Assembly: GCA_964351655.1 (NCBI GenBank) | Contig: CAYGPD010000008.1 | Location: forward strand, 1-64,000 | Reading direction: 5' to 3' | DNA: 64,000 bases | Source of the DNA: Hirschia sp964351655 | GTDB taxonomy: Bacteria; Pseudomonadota; Alphaproteobacteria; Caulobacterales; Hyphomonadaceae | Part shown: piece by piece, positions 1-8,899 of the stretch | How the letters are laid out: each line of letters starts with the position of its first letter | Position numbering within the stretch: position 1 is the stretch's first letter | The notes under the pieces: model-generated | Database searches by the model: none | What the model was told of the DNA's origin: nothing | The model's input: the letters and a program-made list of their open reading frames with translations, nothing else | Made by a program: the position numbers and the translations under genes

Positions 1-211
1 CCGCCCTGACAACCGTTTCTGAAGACTCTCGCAAGGGTGTACGATAATTGGAATACAAACTACTTGATGGTCGCGGCCACGCCAGCCGCTCGGAACGACT
101 GCCAACAAACTTGATAGTTCGAGAAACATGCGGCGGCTAAGCGAAGTAAGCTTGTCTACCAACTTTGTTTAGCCGGTACTTTTCTTTTTTGAGTATCTTT
201 ATATTAGCGGT

Positions 212-325
212 TTAACTCACCAGATTCTCTATAGCCTCAATAAGGCGTTTGTTTTTAGCAGTGTCCAAAGCATCCGGATGAGGTTGAGCAAACGACTTTC
301 GATCATTGTCGCAATAACGCCCTGA
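212..325 (-). pseudogene. C-terminal remnant of an unidentified gene, cut by an IS relic
   Basis: Read on the minus strand, about 36 codons are open and end at a TAA at 212-214. The peptide contains RYCDNDRKSFAQPHPD and ends LIEAIENLVS, which looks like a genuine protein C-terminus. Upstream the frame runs straight into the left end of the IS6-type relic at about 326 and then a stop, so the rest of the gene is missing. I do not recognise the family. The following siderophore acyltransferase makes a lost siderophore gene possible, but nothing in the fragment proves it. Bases 1-211 show no gene I can support. Confidence 0.4.
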
Positions 326-687
326 GGCATTGTCAGTTTAATCCGTTCATTTCCAACTTAGCCAGCTTTCGCTAAGTTGGAAACATGAAAACCTCCATCT
401 TCCGATATTTCAAAACCTCACCAGAAATCAGAAAACTTGCGGTTATGATGTATATCCGTTTTCCACTCTCGTTGAAAAATGTGGAAGACCTTCTTCATGA
501 AAGAGGAATTGATATTACTCATGAAAAAGCTCAATTCTGGTGGAATAGGTTTGGACTTTACTTCGCTTCTCAAATTTCAAACGAAATCGCGACATCGCAC
601 TGAGCGAATGGTGGCAATTTTTTGCAAGCTAAAAAACGACCGCCCCTGCCGCTCAGAGACCGGTTAGCTTTTGTCTGACACCACCCA
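326..687 (+). mobile_element. Internally deleted IS6-family element (relic copy 1)
   Basis: The left end (GGCATTGTCAGTTTAA at 326) and right end (TTTTGTCTGACACCACC, to about 687) share an inverted TGTCAG core. Between them is only the first part of a transposase, then sequence joined to the right end. A perfect 13-bp inverted repeat (350-362 and 371-383, TTTCCAACTTAGC and its complement) stands directly before the transposase ATG at 385. Related ends recur at 31407, 35993, 42590, 49505 and 62545. It is therefore a non-autonomous, MITE-like derivative rather than an active IS. Confidence 0.7.
385..603 (+). pseudogene. IS6-family transposase, N-terminal fragment
   Basis: The 72 residues include FKTSPEIRKLAVMMYIRFPLS, followed by a VEDLLHERGIDITHEK segment. 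This is the conserved N-terminal helix-turn-helix region of IS6/IS26-type transposases, in which the helix normally reads LRFPLSYRDVEELLAERGI. The catalytic DDE domain (about 160 residues) is absent; the frame ends at a TGA at 601-603 soon after the deletion point. It cannot encode an active enzyme. The hairpin at 350-383 would place the start codon just after a stable stem, as in IS elements that limit transposase translation. Confidence 0.7.
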
Positions 688-692
688 AAAAT

Positions 693-1268
693 TCATGCCA
701 TGAGAACAGATTGATAGAAATCTGCTTTAGTACAAAATTCAAGCCTCGCCTTTTTTTGAGACAATTCGACATTGTCCTTTATAACTTTAAAGCCAGCCTG
801 TTCATTCAGTTTATGAATTTTAAGATTAGCAGTATCAGGTTCCACAATCACGCGCTTAGCTTGGTGATATTGGAATAGAAAATTCATAATAACTTTGAAA
901 ACACTTTGTGTGAATTTAGGGATATATTTTTTTGCTGGCGCAACCAAAATATGCATCCCAAAATCGCCCGGCTCACCCACATAATGCGCTGCTATTTCTT
1001 CGCAGGCTGGATCGTAAATTTCAGTTATGAACATGGGAGTATCATTTAAATACCCTAGGTAAACCTTAGTTCCAATCGGGGCCATTATAGCTTCGTATTC
1101 AGATTTCACTTTCTCTAAGGTAGAATTGTTCAGCATCCAAAATTTAGCATATTCCATATTCACCCATGGATGGATAATCTCGGCATCTTCCTCATTGTTG
1201 TATTCAACAAGTGAAAACACTCCGATTTCAGCTATTTCTAATTGATATACAGCATCTCGATTCGACAT
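693..1268 (-). CDS. GNAT acyltransferase of the siderophore (RhbD/AlcB/IucB) type
   Basis: About 191 residues. The family N-acylates the hydroxylamine of N6-hydroxylysine or a hydroxylated diamine during hydroxamate siderophore synthesis. Recognisable blocks are HPWVNMEYAKFW near residue 35, GDFGMHILVAP in the middle, and VIVEPDTANLKIHKLNEQAGF near the C-terminus, the acyl-CoA-binding end of this GNAT branch. I chose the ATG at 1268 because AAGGGGCG lies 8 nt upstream; an earlier in-frame start at 1313 would add 15 uncharged residues of poor quality. No hydroxylase or IucA/IucC-type synthetase is nearby, so it is either an orphan or the remnant of a siderophore locus damaged by the IS relic that abuts its stop codon. 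Confidence 0.75.
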   Translation of the reverse strand: MSNRDAVYQLEIAEIGVFSLVEYNNEEDAEIIHPWVNMEYAKFWMLNNSTLEKVKSEYEAIMAPIGTKVYLGYLNDTPMFITEIYDPACEEIAAHYVGEPGDFGMHILVAPAKKYIPKFTQSVFKVIMNFLFQYHQAKRVIVEPDTANLKIHKLNEQAGFKVIKDNVELSQKKARLEFCTKADFYQSVLMA

Positions 1269-1434
1269 AGATTTCGCCCCTTCATGACAGAATAAGCCAA
1301 TTATACAGAGCACTTTTACCCTTAAGGCGATGCCTTTTTACCGCCACTCGGTGAGGTTTAAACACCTTCAAATTCACCGATCACCAGCTAGCTTCTATGT
1401 CGATGGTCATCAATGCCAGCTTTTAGGTCAAATC

Positions 1435-2352
1435 ATGAAAAATCCAAACCTGCAAATTCAAAGTTTGGTTGTCCTATTAAATGGCGTGATCGCGACCTTA
1501 ACGTTAGGTGCTCTCCCCGTTTTTATAGCACGCATAAGTGAGCAGTTTGCGCTAGACTCACAGCAAACTGGTTTCCTAGCATCTGCTGATTTAGGTGGCT
1601 GTGCATTGGGCTGCGTAATTGCATTGTCCATTATCAAAAAACACAAATGGCGTTCAATATTAATTTTTGCGATCATAATCACACTTTTGGGCAATTTCTT
1701 TTCAATACTCAGCTCAAATTATATTCAAATATTATGCTCAAGGTCTTTAGCTGGTATCGGTAATGGCTTTATTGTTTCACTCGTGTTTTCTGCACTTAGT
1801 GCAAGCGCCAACCCAGATCGCAATTTTGGCCTTTACACATTTGGGCAACTTATTGCTCAATCAATTACTCTACCCTTGTTCTCGTACTTAGTTGAAATCA
1901 ATGGCATTAATTCAATTTTCATAGCCCTAATCGCAGCCAGCACAGCGCTGTTATTCGTAATCCATATATTTCCCAAAGATAGAAATGGCCTTGCCTCCAC
2001 CGCGTTAATCGAACCCATAACACCATCAATTACAACAGTCTCTGTTTTCAATAAGTTTCCTAGGCAAGCAATTCTCTCTCTCGCGGGATTGGCTATCTAC
2101 TTCTTAGGTTTTTCCGCTTTATGGGCCTTTTTTGATCCCATTGGACAACATCTAAACCTTTCAGATTCCCGAATAAGTGGCGCACTAGGGATTGCTTCAC
2201 TCATAGGAATTTTGGGCCCAATTCTCGTCGTAATCGCACAACCTATTTTTCAAAGAAACTTGCTTTTAACAGCGGGAATTCTTCTACATATTTCGAGCAT
2301 CGCCATTTTACTGTTAGGCAATGGATACTCAGCATTCCTTATTGGAACTTCT
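1435..2352 (+). CDS. MFS transporter, 3' end lost in scaffold gap
   Basis: 306 codons are visible before the N run. They encode about eight to nine hydrophobic segments with an early acidic/basic cytoplasmic loop (IKKHKWRS), typical of the major facilitator superfamily drug/metabolite carriers; the last two or three helices are missing. The start at 1435 begins MKNPNLQIQSLVVLLNGVIA, giving a short cytoplasmic tail before helix 1; the longer in-frame start at 1330 would add a hydrophilic extension. It is divergent from the siderophore acyltransferase (166 bp between starts), so export of a siderophore or related metabolite is possible, but the substrate cannot be read from the sequence. Confidence 0.7.
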
Positions 2353-2452
2353 NNNNNNNNNNNNNNNNNNNNNNNNNNNNNNNNNNNNNNNNNNNNNNNN
2401 NNNNNNNNNNNNNNNNNNNNNNNNNNNNNNNNNNNNNNNNNNNNNNNNNNNN
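2353..2452. other. Scaffold gap, 100 N
   Basis: Exactly 100 N, a conventional gap of unknown true length. It separates the 3' end of the MFS gene from the 3' end of the oppositely oriented amidase gene. Any open frame that crosses it is artificial. Confidence 0.99.
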
Positions 2453-3885
2453 TTGTTACGCCACGGACAAGCCTTTTCCAACTGTCCTGCCAAACGGAAG
2501 AGTTTATCATCCTGTCCATAAGCAGCTGAAAACATAGAACCTATAGGCAATCCTGAGCCCCCCATAAACAAAGGAACACTCATAGAAGGCACACCTGTAA
2601 TATTTGCCAAAATTGTATAAGGTGAAAAACCCCAAAAACGATCTAAATATTGTCGACGATCTGAACTGTTGGCATGAATAAATCCATTATCAACAGGCTC
2701 TTTAGCCAATGTTGGTGTTAAATACACATCGTATTTATTGAAAAAACGTCCCATCCCTCTTTCACAAGCAGCCTTAAGAGCGAAGAATTCCATCATCACA
2801 CTTGCGGGTAGGCTTTTGCCAATTTGTACCATTTCCAAATGGCAGGCTTCAATTGTTTCGCTTGTCAATTCTACACCTTGAAGTTCCGCATAATTATGCA
2901 TTTCAAAAGCAAGATTAACAGCCAAGAGGTTCTCAATAATTTGAAAAAAGCCATCCGTATTAAATTCTGGTTTTTCTTCAACGACTTCATGTCCTAAATC
3001 TTCAAGCAACCGAGCCGTTTTAATCACAATTTCTTTGCAGGAATTTTCAACTGGGATGCCTCCCATAGCCTCCAAAGAAAAAGCAATCTTAAGCGGTTCA
3101 ATATCACTCGTCGAATGCTCTAAATAAGATCCACTGAAAGTTGGAGCATCATAAGGGGCTCCAGCATCTAAACCAGCTGCTATGTCTAAAAATGCAGCAC
3201 TATCCCGTACACTACGCGTCAACACATGTTGAACAAAAAGGCCATTCCAAATTTCTGAAACATCAGGACCATTGGGCGTCCGACCTCGACTCGGTTTAAA
3301 CCCAAACACGCCAGTACAGGAGGCAGGTATACGGATAGACCCTGCACTATCATTCGCTGTGGCGACAGGCACCATACCAGAGGCAACAGCACACGCGGAG
3401 CCCCCACTCGACCCCCCAACAGTTTTATTTAGATTCCAAGGGTTTCGGCATACTCCATAAAGGACAGATTCTGTCGTAATAGAGGAAGAAAACTCCGGAA
3501 CATTTGTTTGTCCAACAAACACCAAACCGGCCTCTCTATAACGCCGAATTATCTCCTCATCACGATCAGGAACAAACGACTTTGTAAGTCGAGTGCCAAA
3601 CTTTTGAGGGATGCCTTTAATTCCAGCTACACAATCTTTAACAGCTATCGGTACACCACTCATATCCAAGAATTTTGGATTATTTTTCTGCGAAGACATT
3701 TGCATTGAAAGCTGATCATACGCGTACTCTTCCAGTACATTTACGATCGCATTTAAATCTGGATTGAGAGTTTCAATCCTTTCAAATGCAGCTATCAAAA
3801 TCTCTTTCTTGGTTATTTCACCATTTGCAATTAACTGAGAAAGACCGATTGCATCAAAGTATTGATATTCTGAAAAAGAAGCCAT
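2453..3885 (-). CDS. Amidase-signature hydrolase (6-aminohexanoate-cyclic-dimer hydrolase-like), C-terminus lost in gap
   Basis: About 477 residues visible. It cleaves C-N amide bonds with the Ser-cisSer-Lys triad of the amidase signature family: Lys83 in GVPIAVKDC, Ser159/160 in the GGSSGGS stretch, and Ser183 in NDSAGSIRIPAS. The NDSAGSIRIPAS/FGFKPSRGR/HVLTRSVRDSAAFLD combination belongs to the branch that contains NylA (cyclic dimer hydrolase) rather than to GatA. The last visible residues (LEKACPWRN) are the usual end of this family, so only a few residues should be lost in the gap. There is no signal peptide, so it is cytoplasmic. The ATG at 3885 is preferred (GGAAGAA upstream). The true substrate is not determinable; a generic amide or peptide is possible. 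Confidence 0.8.
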
Positions 3886-4007
3886 TATACGATATATTTC
3901 TTCCGCTTTGCATATATAAACCAACACATCTAAAAACTTGGCTACACCCTGATAGATGCAAAGTTAGGCTTTCGACTATTGGCAACTACCCCTAATAATC
4001 CGATCAA

Positions 4008-4709
4008 TTAGAAACTTCTGGAAACGCCGAAAACCAATTTATCAGAATGCGTACTCAATCCCATCTCACTTGAAAGCCGATATTGGTCTCCCGATTCAAA
4101 CTGCCTTAAATATCCCAAATGCGCCGATATATTTGATGTTGCATTGTATTTAATACGTGTCGCAAACTCACCGTCAGTCACACCACCTATCCCTTCTTCG
4201 TCATCTTGCAGTGAAATATTGTACTCAATGGCTGTTTCTAACTGCCAGCGAGAGGATAACTCGATTTCGTTTGAAATAATCCAACGGCTATACGACTGCT
4301 TCTCCTCCGATAGAAAATAAAAAACGTCCAAATTAAATTTAAATGGCAGCGATAAATGCGCCCCCCCATACGCATATTCAATTATTTCTCCATCAACATA
4401 ATCCAGCCTCACCCCCAATGAAATTTGGAGCTCCTGAGAGATAGCTGAAAGCAGCTGCATCTTGCTTTCAATGCCATTGACACTTTCATAGTCATCCACT
4501 TCGCCTTCAGCACCTACGCTCCAAACAGAATTGCCTGACTCGTATTCGATGAGACCTTCGATAAACACCAAATTAGCGTCATCAGCTAAGCGCACCTCAC
4601 TGAATACTGATGCCTGAATAGGAAGACTGGGGGGATGACCCTCATTGGCCCATGCTGGTTTCATCCATCCGGCCACAGCAATTAATACACACGTATTAAA
4701 ATGTCTCAT
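4008..4709 (-). CDS. Putative outer-membrane beta-barrel protein (CopB-like)
   Basis: About 233 residues. An N-terminal signal segment (MRHFNTCVLIAVAGW, cleavage near PAWA-NE) is followed by alternating short beta strands and ends in a C-terminal aromatic (SRSF), as barrels recognised by the Bam machinery do. The opening strands (VFIEGLIEYESGNSVWSVGA) and the two-strand repeats resemble the copper-resistance CopB barrel family, but the Met/His-rich metal-binding N-terminal region of CopB is missing, so copper is not supported. The ATG at 4709 is preferred over 4733 because it starts the signal peptide directly. It is divergent from the P1 hydrolase (212 bp between starts). Confidence 0.5.
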   Translation of the reverse strand: MRHFNTCVLIAVAGWMKPAWANEGHPPSLPIQASVFSEVRLADDANLVFIEGLIEYESGNSVWSVGAEGEVDDYESVNGIESKMQLLSAISQELQISLGVRLDYVDGEIIEYAYGGAHLSLPFKFNLDVFYFLSEEKQSYSRWIISNEIELSSRWQLETAIEYNISLQDDEEGIGGVTDGEFATRIKYNATSNISAHLGYLRQFESGDQYRLSSEMGLSTHSDKLVFGVSRSF

Positions 4710-4921
4710 TTCAGATTCCACCGATACCGCCAATTCTAAAGGTTCCGCGTTAGCCTGATTGGAGTGCTGGACATTTTAAAGCTGATTTGATCGACGAGTG
4801 CGTTGCGCAAATAACACCACCCTCATTCGAATTTGCATCTTTGTTGTGTTGCTTCATTGTAAGTAAATTCGTACAGGACCGGCAAATGCTTGCCCCCCCT
4901 TTGCAATGGAGTCACAACGAC

Positions 4922-6361
4922 ATGTCAAAATTTAAAAAAGCGAGCTACCTTAGCGCTTGCCTTTCAAGTCTTGGATTGTGCATGGCATGTGGGGTCGGAC
5001 AAATTGCTTCTGCAGAACCAACCCAACAAGCTAATCAATCACGTTCACAAGCCGAACTTCCGACACTTATCAATGATGGCTTTGAAGATGCGTCTCGGCT
5101 CGAGTTTGATTGGCCCATGCTCAATATTGGCACTGGCCAATATGAAGACGGGCCAACAGGTTTAACGGTTTTAAAATTTGGGAAAAAAGTCCATGCCGCC
5201 GTAGATGCGCGCGGCGGTGGTCCCGGCACAATCAACTCTGAATTCTTAAATATTGGCTACCTACACCCTGAGTTGGACGCCATCGTACTTGCTGGTGGGT
5301 CTTGGTATGGTTTGGAAGCAGCGACAGGGGTGATGACTGCCCTACTAGACGACGGTGAAACCAGTGGACATTGGGAAAATATAGGGTTTGCAACAGGGTC
5401 AATCATTTATGACCTCGGTGGCCGCAGACTTAATGAAATCTACCCCGACAAACGCCTCGCTCAAGAAGCTTATCGCGCTGCCGAGACAGGCATTTTCCCA
5501 AGAGGTGCATATGGAGCAGGCCGATCCGCCGTAAATGGTGGCATTTTTGGCTGCAATGCCAAGTCAGGACAAGGCGCTGCTTTTAGACAAATTGGTGATG
5601 TAAAAATCGCAGTCTTCACAGTCGTGAATGCACTAGGCGTCATTACAGACCGTGAAGGAAATGTTGCCAATTGCTTTAAAGGGCAGGGCTGGCCCAAAGA
5701 CCTAAAAGCGACAGATCTAATGCGCGGCGCGCCTGATAGTTTGCGTCCAGACTGGAAAGCAGTAGAATCCGAGCCAGTTGAAAAAAAGAACACGACAGTC
5801 AGCGTGGTTGTCACCAACGTATCCCTTTCTCATGCAGAGCTTAAGAGACTTGCTGCTCAAGTGCACACATCTATGGGACGGGGAATCCAACCATTTGCAA
5901 CTGAATTTGACGGCGATGTACTTTATGCAGTTTCAACAGCCGAATTAGATGAAAGCATCGGGGCATCCATACCGAGTATGGAACTTGGTATCGTTGCATC
6001 TGAACTTATGTGGGACGCCATCCTCTCAACGACACCGCATGATCAGCCAAAACATGTTTTGCCCAACAAGGACATTAAACTTAGCAAAAAAGCACTCAGT
6101 AAGTTCGTTGGCACATACCGTTTCAGCGACATTGCAGACCTTACGATAACACTTGAAGGTGAAACCTTAATTGCTTCCGCAACAGGCAAACGCGATGTCT
6201 TTGCGGTTAAAAAAGATCATCCTTTAGAATTGCTGCCTGTATCGAAAACTCAGTTCACCCCCCCTGCGGGCAGATATCCATTCAATATAAAATTTAGTGA
6301 CGATCAAATAGTTTTAAACTCGGGACGCTGGGAACAATTCGGCTCACGAATCTCAAAGTAA
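4922..6361 (+). CDS. Exported P1-family N-terminal-nucleophile hydrolase (DmpA/BapA/NylC fold)
   Basis: 479 residues with a Sec signal peptide (to about ASA-EP, residue 34). The P1 (S58) family self-cleaves at an Asn-Ser/Thr bond and uses the freed Ser/Thr to cleave N-terminal amides; members are D-aminopeptidase/esterase DmpA, beta-peptidyl aminopeptidase BapA and nylon-oligomer hydrolase NylC. Here the cleavage site is Asn290-Thr291 within KNTTVSVVVTNVSLS, so Thr291 is the expected nucleophile. Other family blocks are DARGGGPGT and LAGGSWYGLEAATGV near residues 100-135. About 100 extra residues after the core form a separate C-terminal beta-rich domain. GGAG 10 nt before 4922 supports this start. 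It lies 31 bp before gcdH and probably shares its transcript. Confidence 0.8.
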   Translation: MSKFKKASYLSACLSSLGLCMACGVGQIASAEPTQQANQSRSQAELPTLINDGFEDASRLEFDWPMLNIGTGQYEDGPTGLTVLKFGKKVHAAVDARGGGPGTINSEFLNIGYLHPELDAIVLAGGSWYGLEAATGVMTALLDDGETSGHWENIGFATGSIIYDLGGRRLNEIYPDKRLAQEAYRAAETGIFPRGAYGAGRSAVNGGIFGCNAKSGQGAAFRQIGDVKIAVFTVVNALGVITDREGNVANCFKGQGWPKDLKATDLMRGAPDSLRPDWKAVESEPVEKKNTTVSVVVTNVSLSHAELKRLAAQVHTSMGRGIQPFATEFDGDVLYAVSTAELDESIGASIPSMELGIVASELMWDAILSTTPHDQPKHVLPNKDIKLSKKALSKFVGTYRFSDIADLTITLEGETLIASATGKRDVFAVKKDHPLELLPVSKTQFTPPAGRYPFNIKFSDDQIVLNSGRWEQFGSRISK

Positions 6362-6392
6362 ATACAAAGACAGCAAGTTTAGGGAGTAAAGT

Positions 6393-7571
6393 ATGCCAAC
6401 TGTTCCAGAATTCGATTGGACTGATCCGCTTTCACTTAACGGACAATTCACAGAAGATGAAAAAATGATCCGTGACACTGCTCACAGATATGCGCAGGAC
6501 AAATTGCTCCCAGGCATTACTGAAGCAAATCGAGACGGTAAATTCGATCGAAACATTATGTCCGAAATGGGAGCATTGGGACTTTTAGGAGCGACAATCC
6601 CTGCTGAATATGGTGGTGCCGAGGCCAGCCATGTCGCATATGGATTAATCGCACACGAAGTTGAAGCTGTGGATTCTGGATATCGTTCAGCTCTAAGTGT
6701 TCAATCATCTCTGGTTATACACCCGATCTATACATATGGATCGGAAGTACAACGACAAAAATGGTTGCCTGGACTAATATCTGGTGAACTTGTAGGTTGT
6801 TTTGGATTGACTGAACCAAATCATGGATCTGACCCTAATTCCATGGAAACGCGTGCCAAAAAAGTCGATGGTGGATACGAGCTAAATGGCACAAAGATGT
6901 GGATCACCAATAGCCCTATAGCGGATGTATTTGTGGTTTGGGGAAAACTGGATGGTGTAATACGCGGCTTCGTCCTTGAAAAAGGAATGGATGGGCTATC
7001 CGCACCAGAAATCAAAGGCAAACTTGCCCTAAGAGCATCTATTACAGGTGAAATCGTAATGGACAGCGTTTTCGTTCCCGAAGACAATCTCCTTCCAAAT
7101 GCAAAAGGTTTGTCAGGGCCGTTTGGATGCTTAAACAAAGCACGATATGGTATTGCTTGGGGTGCATTGGGTGCCGCAACAGCTTGTTGGAGTACTGCAA
7201 GAGAATACACAATTGACCGCCATCAATTTGGCCGTCCATTGGCTGCAAACCAACTCATCCAGAAAAAACTCGCCGATATGCAAACTGAAATTTCAATCGG
7301 CCAGGCCGCATGCCTGCAAATTGGCCGGCTGCTTGATGAAAAAAAATGCCCACCTACCGCGATTTCACTCATCAAACGGAACAGTGCTGGCAAAGCATTG
7401 GCCATAGCTCGAGAGTGTCGAGACATGCTAGGAGGAAATGGAATTTCTGACGAATTCCATGTCATGCGCCACATGTGCAACCTAGAAGCAGTCAACACAT
7501 ATGAAGGAACTCACGATGTCCACGCCCTTATCTTAGGACGCGCCATCACTGGAATTGCGGCGTTTGGTTAA
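6393..7571 (+). CDS. gcdH: Glutaryl-CoA dehydrogenase
   Basis: 392 residues, full length. This FAD enzyme oxidises and decarboxylates glutaryl-CoA to crotonyl-CoA and CO2, passing electrons to ETF. It has the residues that separate GCDH from other acyl-CoA dehydrogenases: the GYRSALSVQSSLV block, whose Arg binds the substrate gamma-carboxylate, and catalytic Glu371 in YEGTHDVHALILGRAITG. The FAD blocks (CFGLTEPNHGSDP, MWITNSP) are intact. AGGGAG precedes the ATG. Its stop is separated by one base from the start of the CoA-transferase gene, so the two are co-translated and form the glutarate to crotonyl-CoA step of lysine/5-aminovalerate breakdown. Confidence 0.95.
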   Translation: MPTVPEFDWTDPLSLNGQFTEDEKMIRDTAHRYAQDKLLPGITEANRDGKFDRNIMSEMGALGLLGATIPAEYGGAEASHVAYGLIAHEVEAVDSGYRSALSVQSSLVIHPIYTYGSEVQRQKWLPGLISGELVGCFGLTEPNHGSDPNSMETRAKKVDGGYELNGTKMWITNSPIADVFVVWGKLDGVIRGFVLEKGMDGLSAPEIKGKLALRASITGEIVMDSVFVPEDNLLPNAKGLSGPFGCLNKARYGIAWGALGAATACWSTAREYTIDRHQFGRPLAANQLIQKKLADMQTEISIGQAACLQIGRLLDEKKCPPTAISLIKRNSAGKALAIARECRDMLGGNGISDEFHVMRHMCNLEAVNTYEGTHDVHALILGRAITGIAAFG

Positions 7572-7572
7572 A

Positions 7573-8808
7573 ATGACCAAAGGTGCATTATCAGGTTTAA
7601 AAGTCCTTGATTTAAGTCGTGTTCTAGCTGGCCCATGGGCCACACAATTGCTAGGAGATCTGGGTGCTGAGATTATCAAAATCGAGCGCCCAGACTCTGG
7701 TGATGATACACGCCACTGGGCCCCGCCCTATCAGACATCTACTGATGGAGAGAATCGAGAAGCGTCATATTTTCTTAGCGCAAATCGAAACAAAGACTCA
7801 GTTTGCATTGATATATCTACTCCCACTGGGCAAAAATTGGTACGTCAATTAGCTGAAAAAAGTGACGTTTTCATCGAAAACTTCAAAGTTGGCGGTTTGC
7901 GAAAATTCGGCCTTGATTACGAAGCTCTGCAGAAAATCAATCCACGCTTAATCTACTGTTCAATCACAGGATTTGGTCAGACTGGACCCATGGCAAGTAG
8001 CCCCGGTTATGACTTGCTTATCCAAGCCATGGGCGGGCTTATGAGCATTACTGGACACCCTGAGGGAGAACCAACAAAAGTAGGTGTTGCACTCGTTGAT
8101 ATACTAACCGGCATGTACGCTGCCAATGCAATTCAAGCAGCTATAATTGAACGGCAAAGGTCTGGAATTGGTCAATATATAGATGTCGCGTTATTAGATT
8201 GCCTTGTCGCATCGCTTGCGAACCAAGGGCAAGCCTATCATGCCACCGGAAAATCTCCCGTTCGCATGGGAAACGCGCATCCAAGTATTGCCCCATACAG
8301 CCTCTTCAACACAAAAGATGGTCACATTGTTATCGCAGTGGGAAATGACACTCAATTCCAAAACCTATGTCGAAAAATAAACAAACCAGAACTAGCCGCA
8401 GACGTACGTTTTCTAAAAAATATTGATCGTGTTCAACATAGAGACGCCTTAACAACTGAGCTGAACAACGCCTTATCACTAAACACGACACAAGAATGGC
8501 TACAAATACTCGCTGATTGCGGTGCGCCGATCGGGCCCGTAAACTCTATTGAAGATATTTTCAAAAGCCCTCAATTAATTCAGAGAGGTATGAAAGTTGA
8601 TATTCCTCATGAAAACTTAGGTATTACGCCAGCAACTGCCAATCCCGTAAAGCTGTCGAGAACACCAGTTGAGTACCGAAACGCTGCTCCCATTTTAGGC
8701 AGTTCAACTGAAAAAGTGCTCAAAAAAGAGTTGCATTATTCGCAAGCAGAAATTAATGAAATGCTGAAGAGCGGTGATATACAGTCATTTAGCAAGCATG
8801 GTGACTAA
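7573..8808 (+). CDS. Class III (CaiB/BaiF) CoA-transferase, probably glutarate CoA-transferase
   Basis: 411 residues. The family moves CoA between carboxylic acids through an aspartyl-CoA intermediate; the catalytic Asp is in GYDLLIQAMGGLMSITG, and the N-terminal GLKVLDLSRVLAGPWATQLLGDLGAE motif is intact. Coupling to gcdH (one base between stop and start) points to succinyl-CoA:glutarate CoA-transfer, the job of the mammalian SUGCT homologue usually found beside gcdH. The start at 7573 avoids overlap with gcdH. The last codons (Gly-Asp-stop) lie inside the 17-bp palindrome at 8800-8816, so the 3' end of this gene carries a putative operator for the TBDR behind it. Confidence 0.85.
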   Translation: MTKGALSGLKVLDLSRVLAGPWATQLLGDLGAEIIKIERPDSGDDTRHWAPPYQTSTDGENREASYFLSANRNKDSVCIDISTPTGQKLVRQLAEKSDVFIENFKVGGLRKFGLDYEALQKINPRLIYCSITGFGQTGPMASSPGYDLLIQAMGGLMSITGHPEGEPTKVGVALVDILTGMYAANAIQAAIIERQRSGIGQYIDVALLDCLVASLANQGQAYHATGKSPVRMGNAHPSIAPYSLFNTKDGHIVIAVGNDTQFQNLCRKINKPELAADVRFLKNIDRVQHRDALTTELNNALSLNTTQEWLQILADCGAPIGPVNSIEDIFKSPQLIQRGMKVDIPHENLGITPATANPVKLSRTPVEYRNAAPILGSSTEKVLKKELHYSQAEINEMLKSGDIQSFSKHGD

Positions 8809-8816
8809 TCAGCACC
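8800..8816. promoter_or_regulatory. Putative LysR-type operator, site 1 of 6
   Basis: GGTGACTAATCAGCACC. It is a near-perfect palindrome of the form GGTG[CA]-N7-[GA]CACC with T-N11-A spacing and an AA core, centred about 92 bp before the TBDR start at 8900. It overlaps the TAA stop of the CoA-transferase. Confidence 0.55.
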
Positions 8817-8899
8817 ATTTGTCACAATTTTTACATCTGCCCCAAAAATTGTTTTAGAAACTAGCATCTTCATATCAATTAGTTAATCGGGGATATGAG

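Noticed and set aside
127..185. CGGCTAA/TTAGCCG pair with following T-rich stretch as a terminator
   Set aside because: The loop is about 30 bases and no supported gene ends there.
1330..2529. Open frame through the N run joining the MFS gene to sequence beyond it
   Set aside because: The join is across 100 unknown bases and the part after the gap is antisense to the amidase C-terminus.
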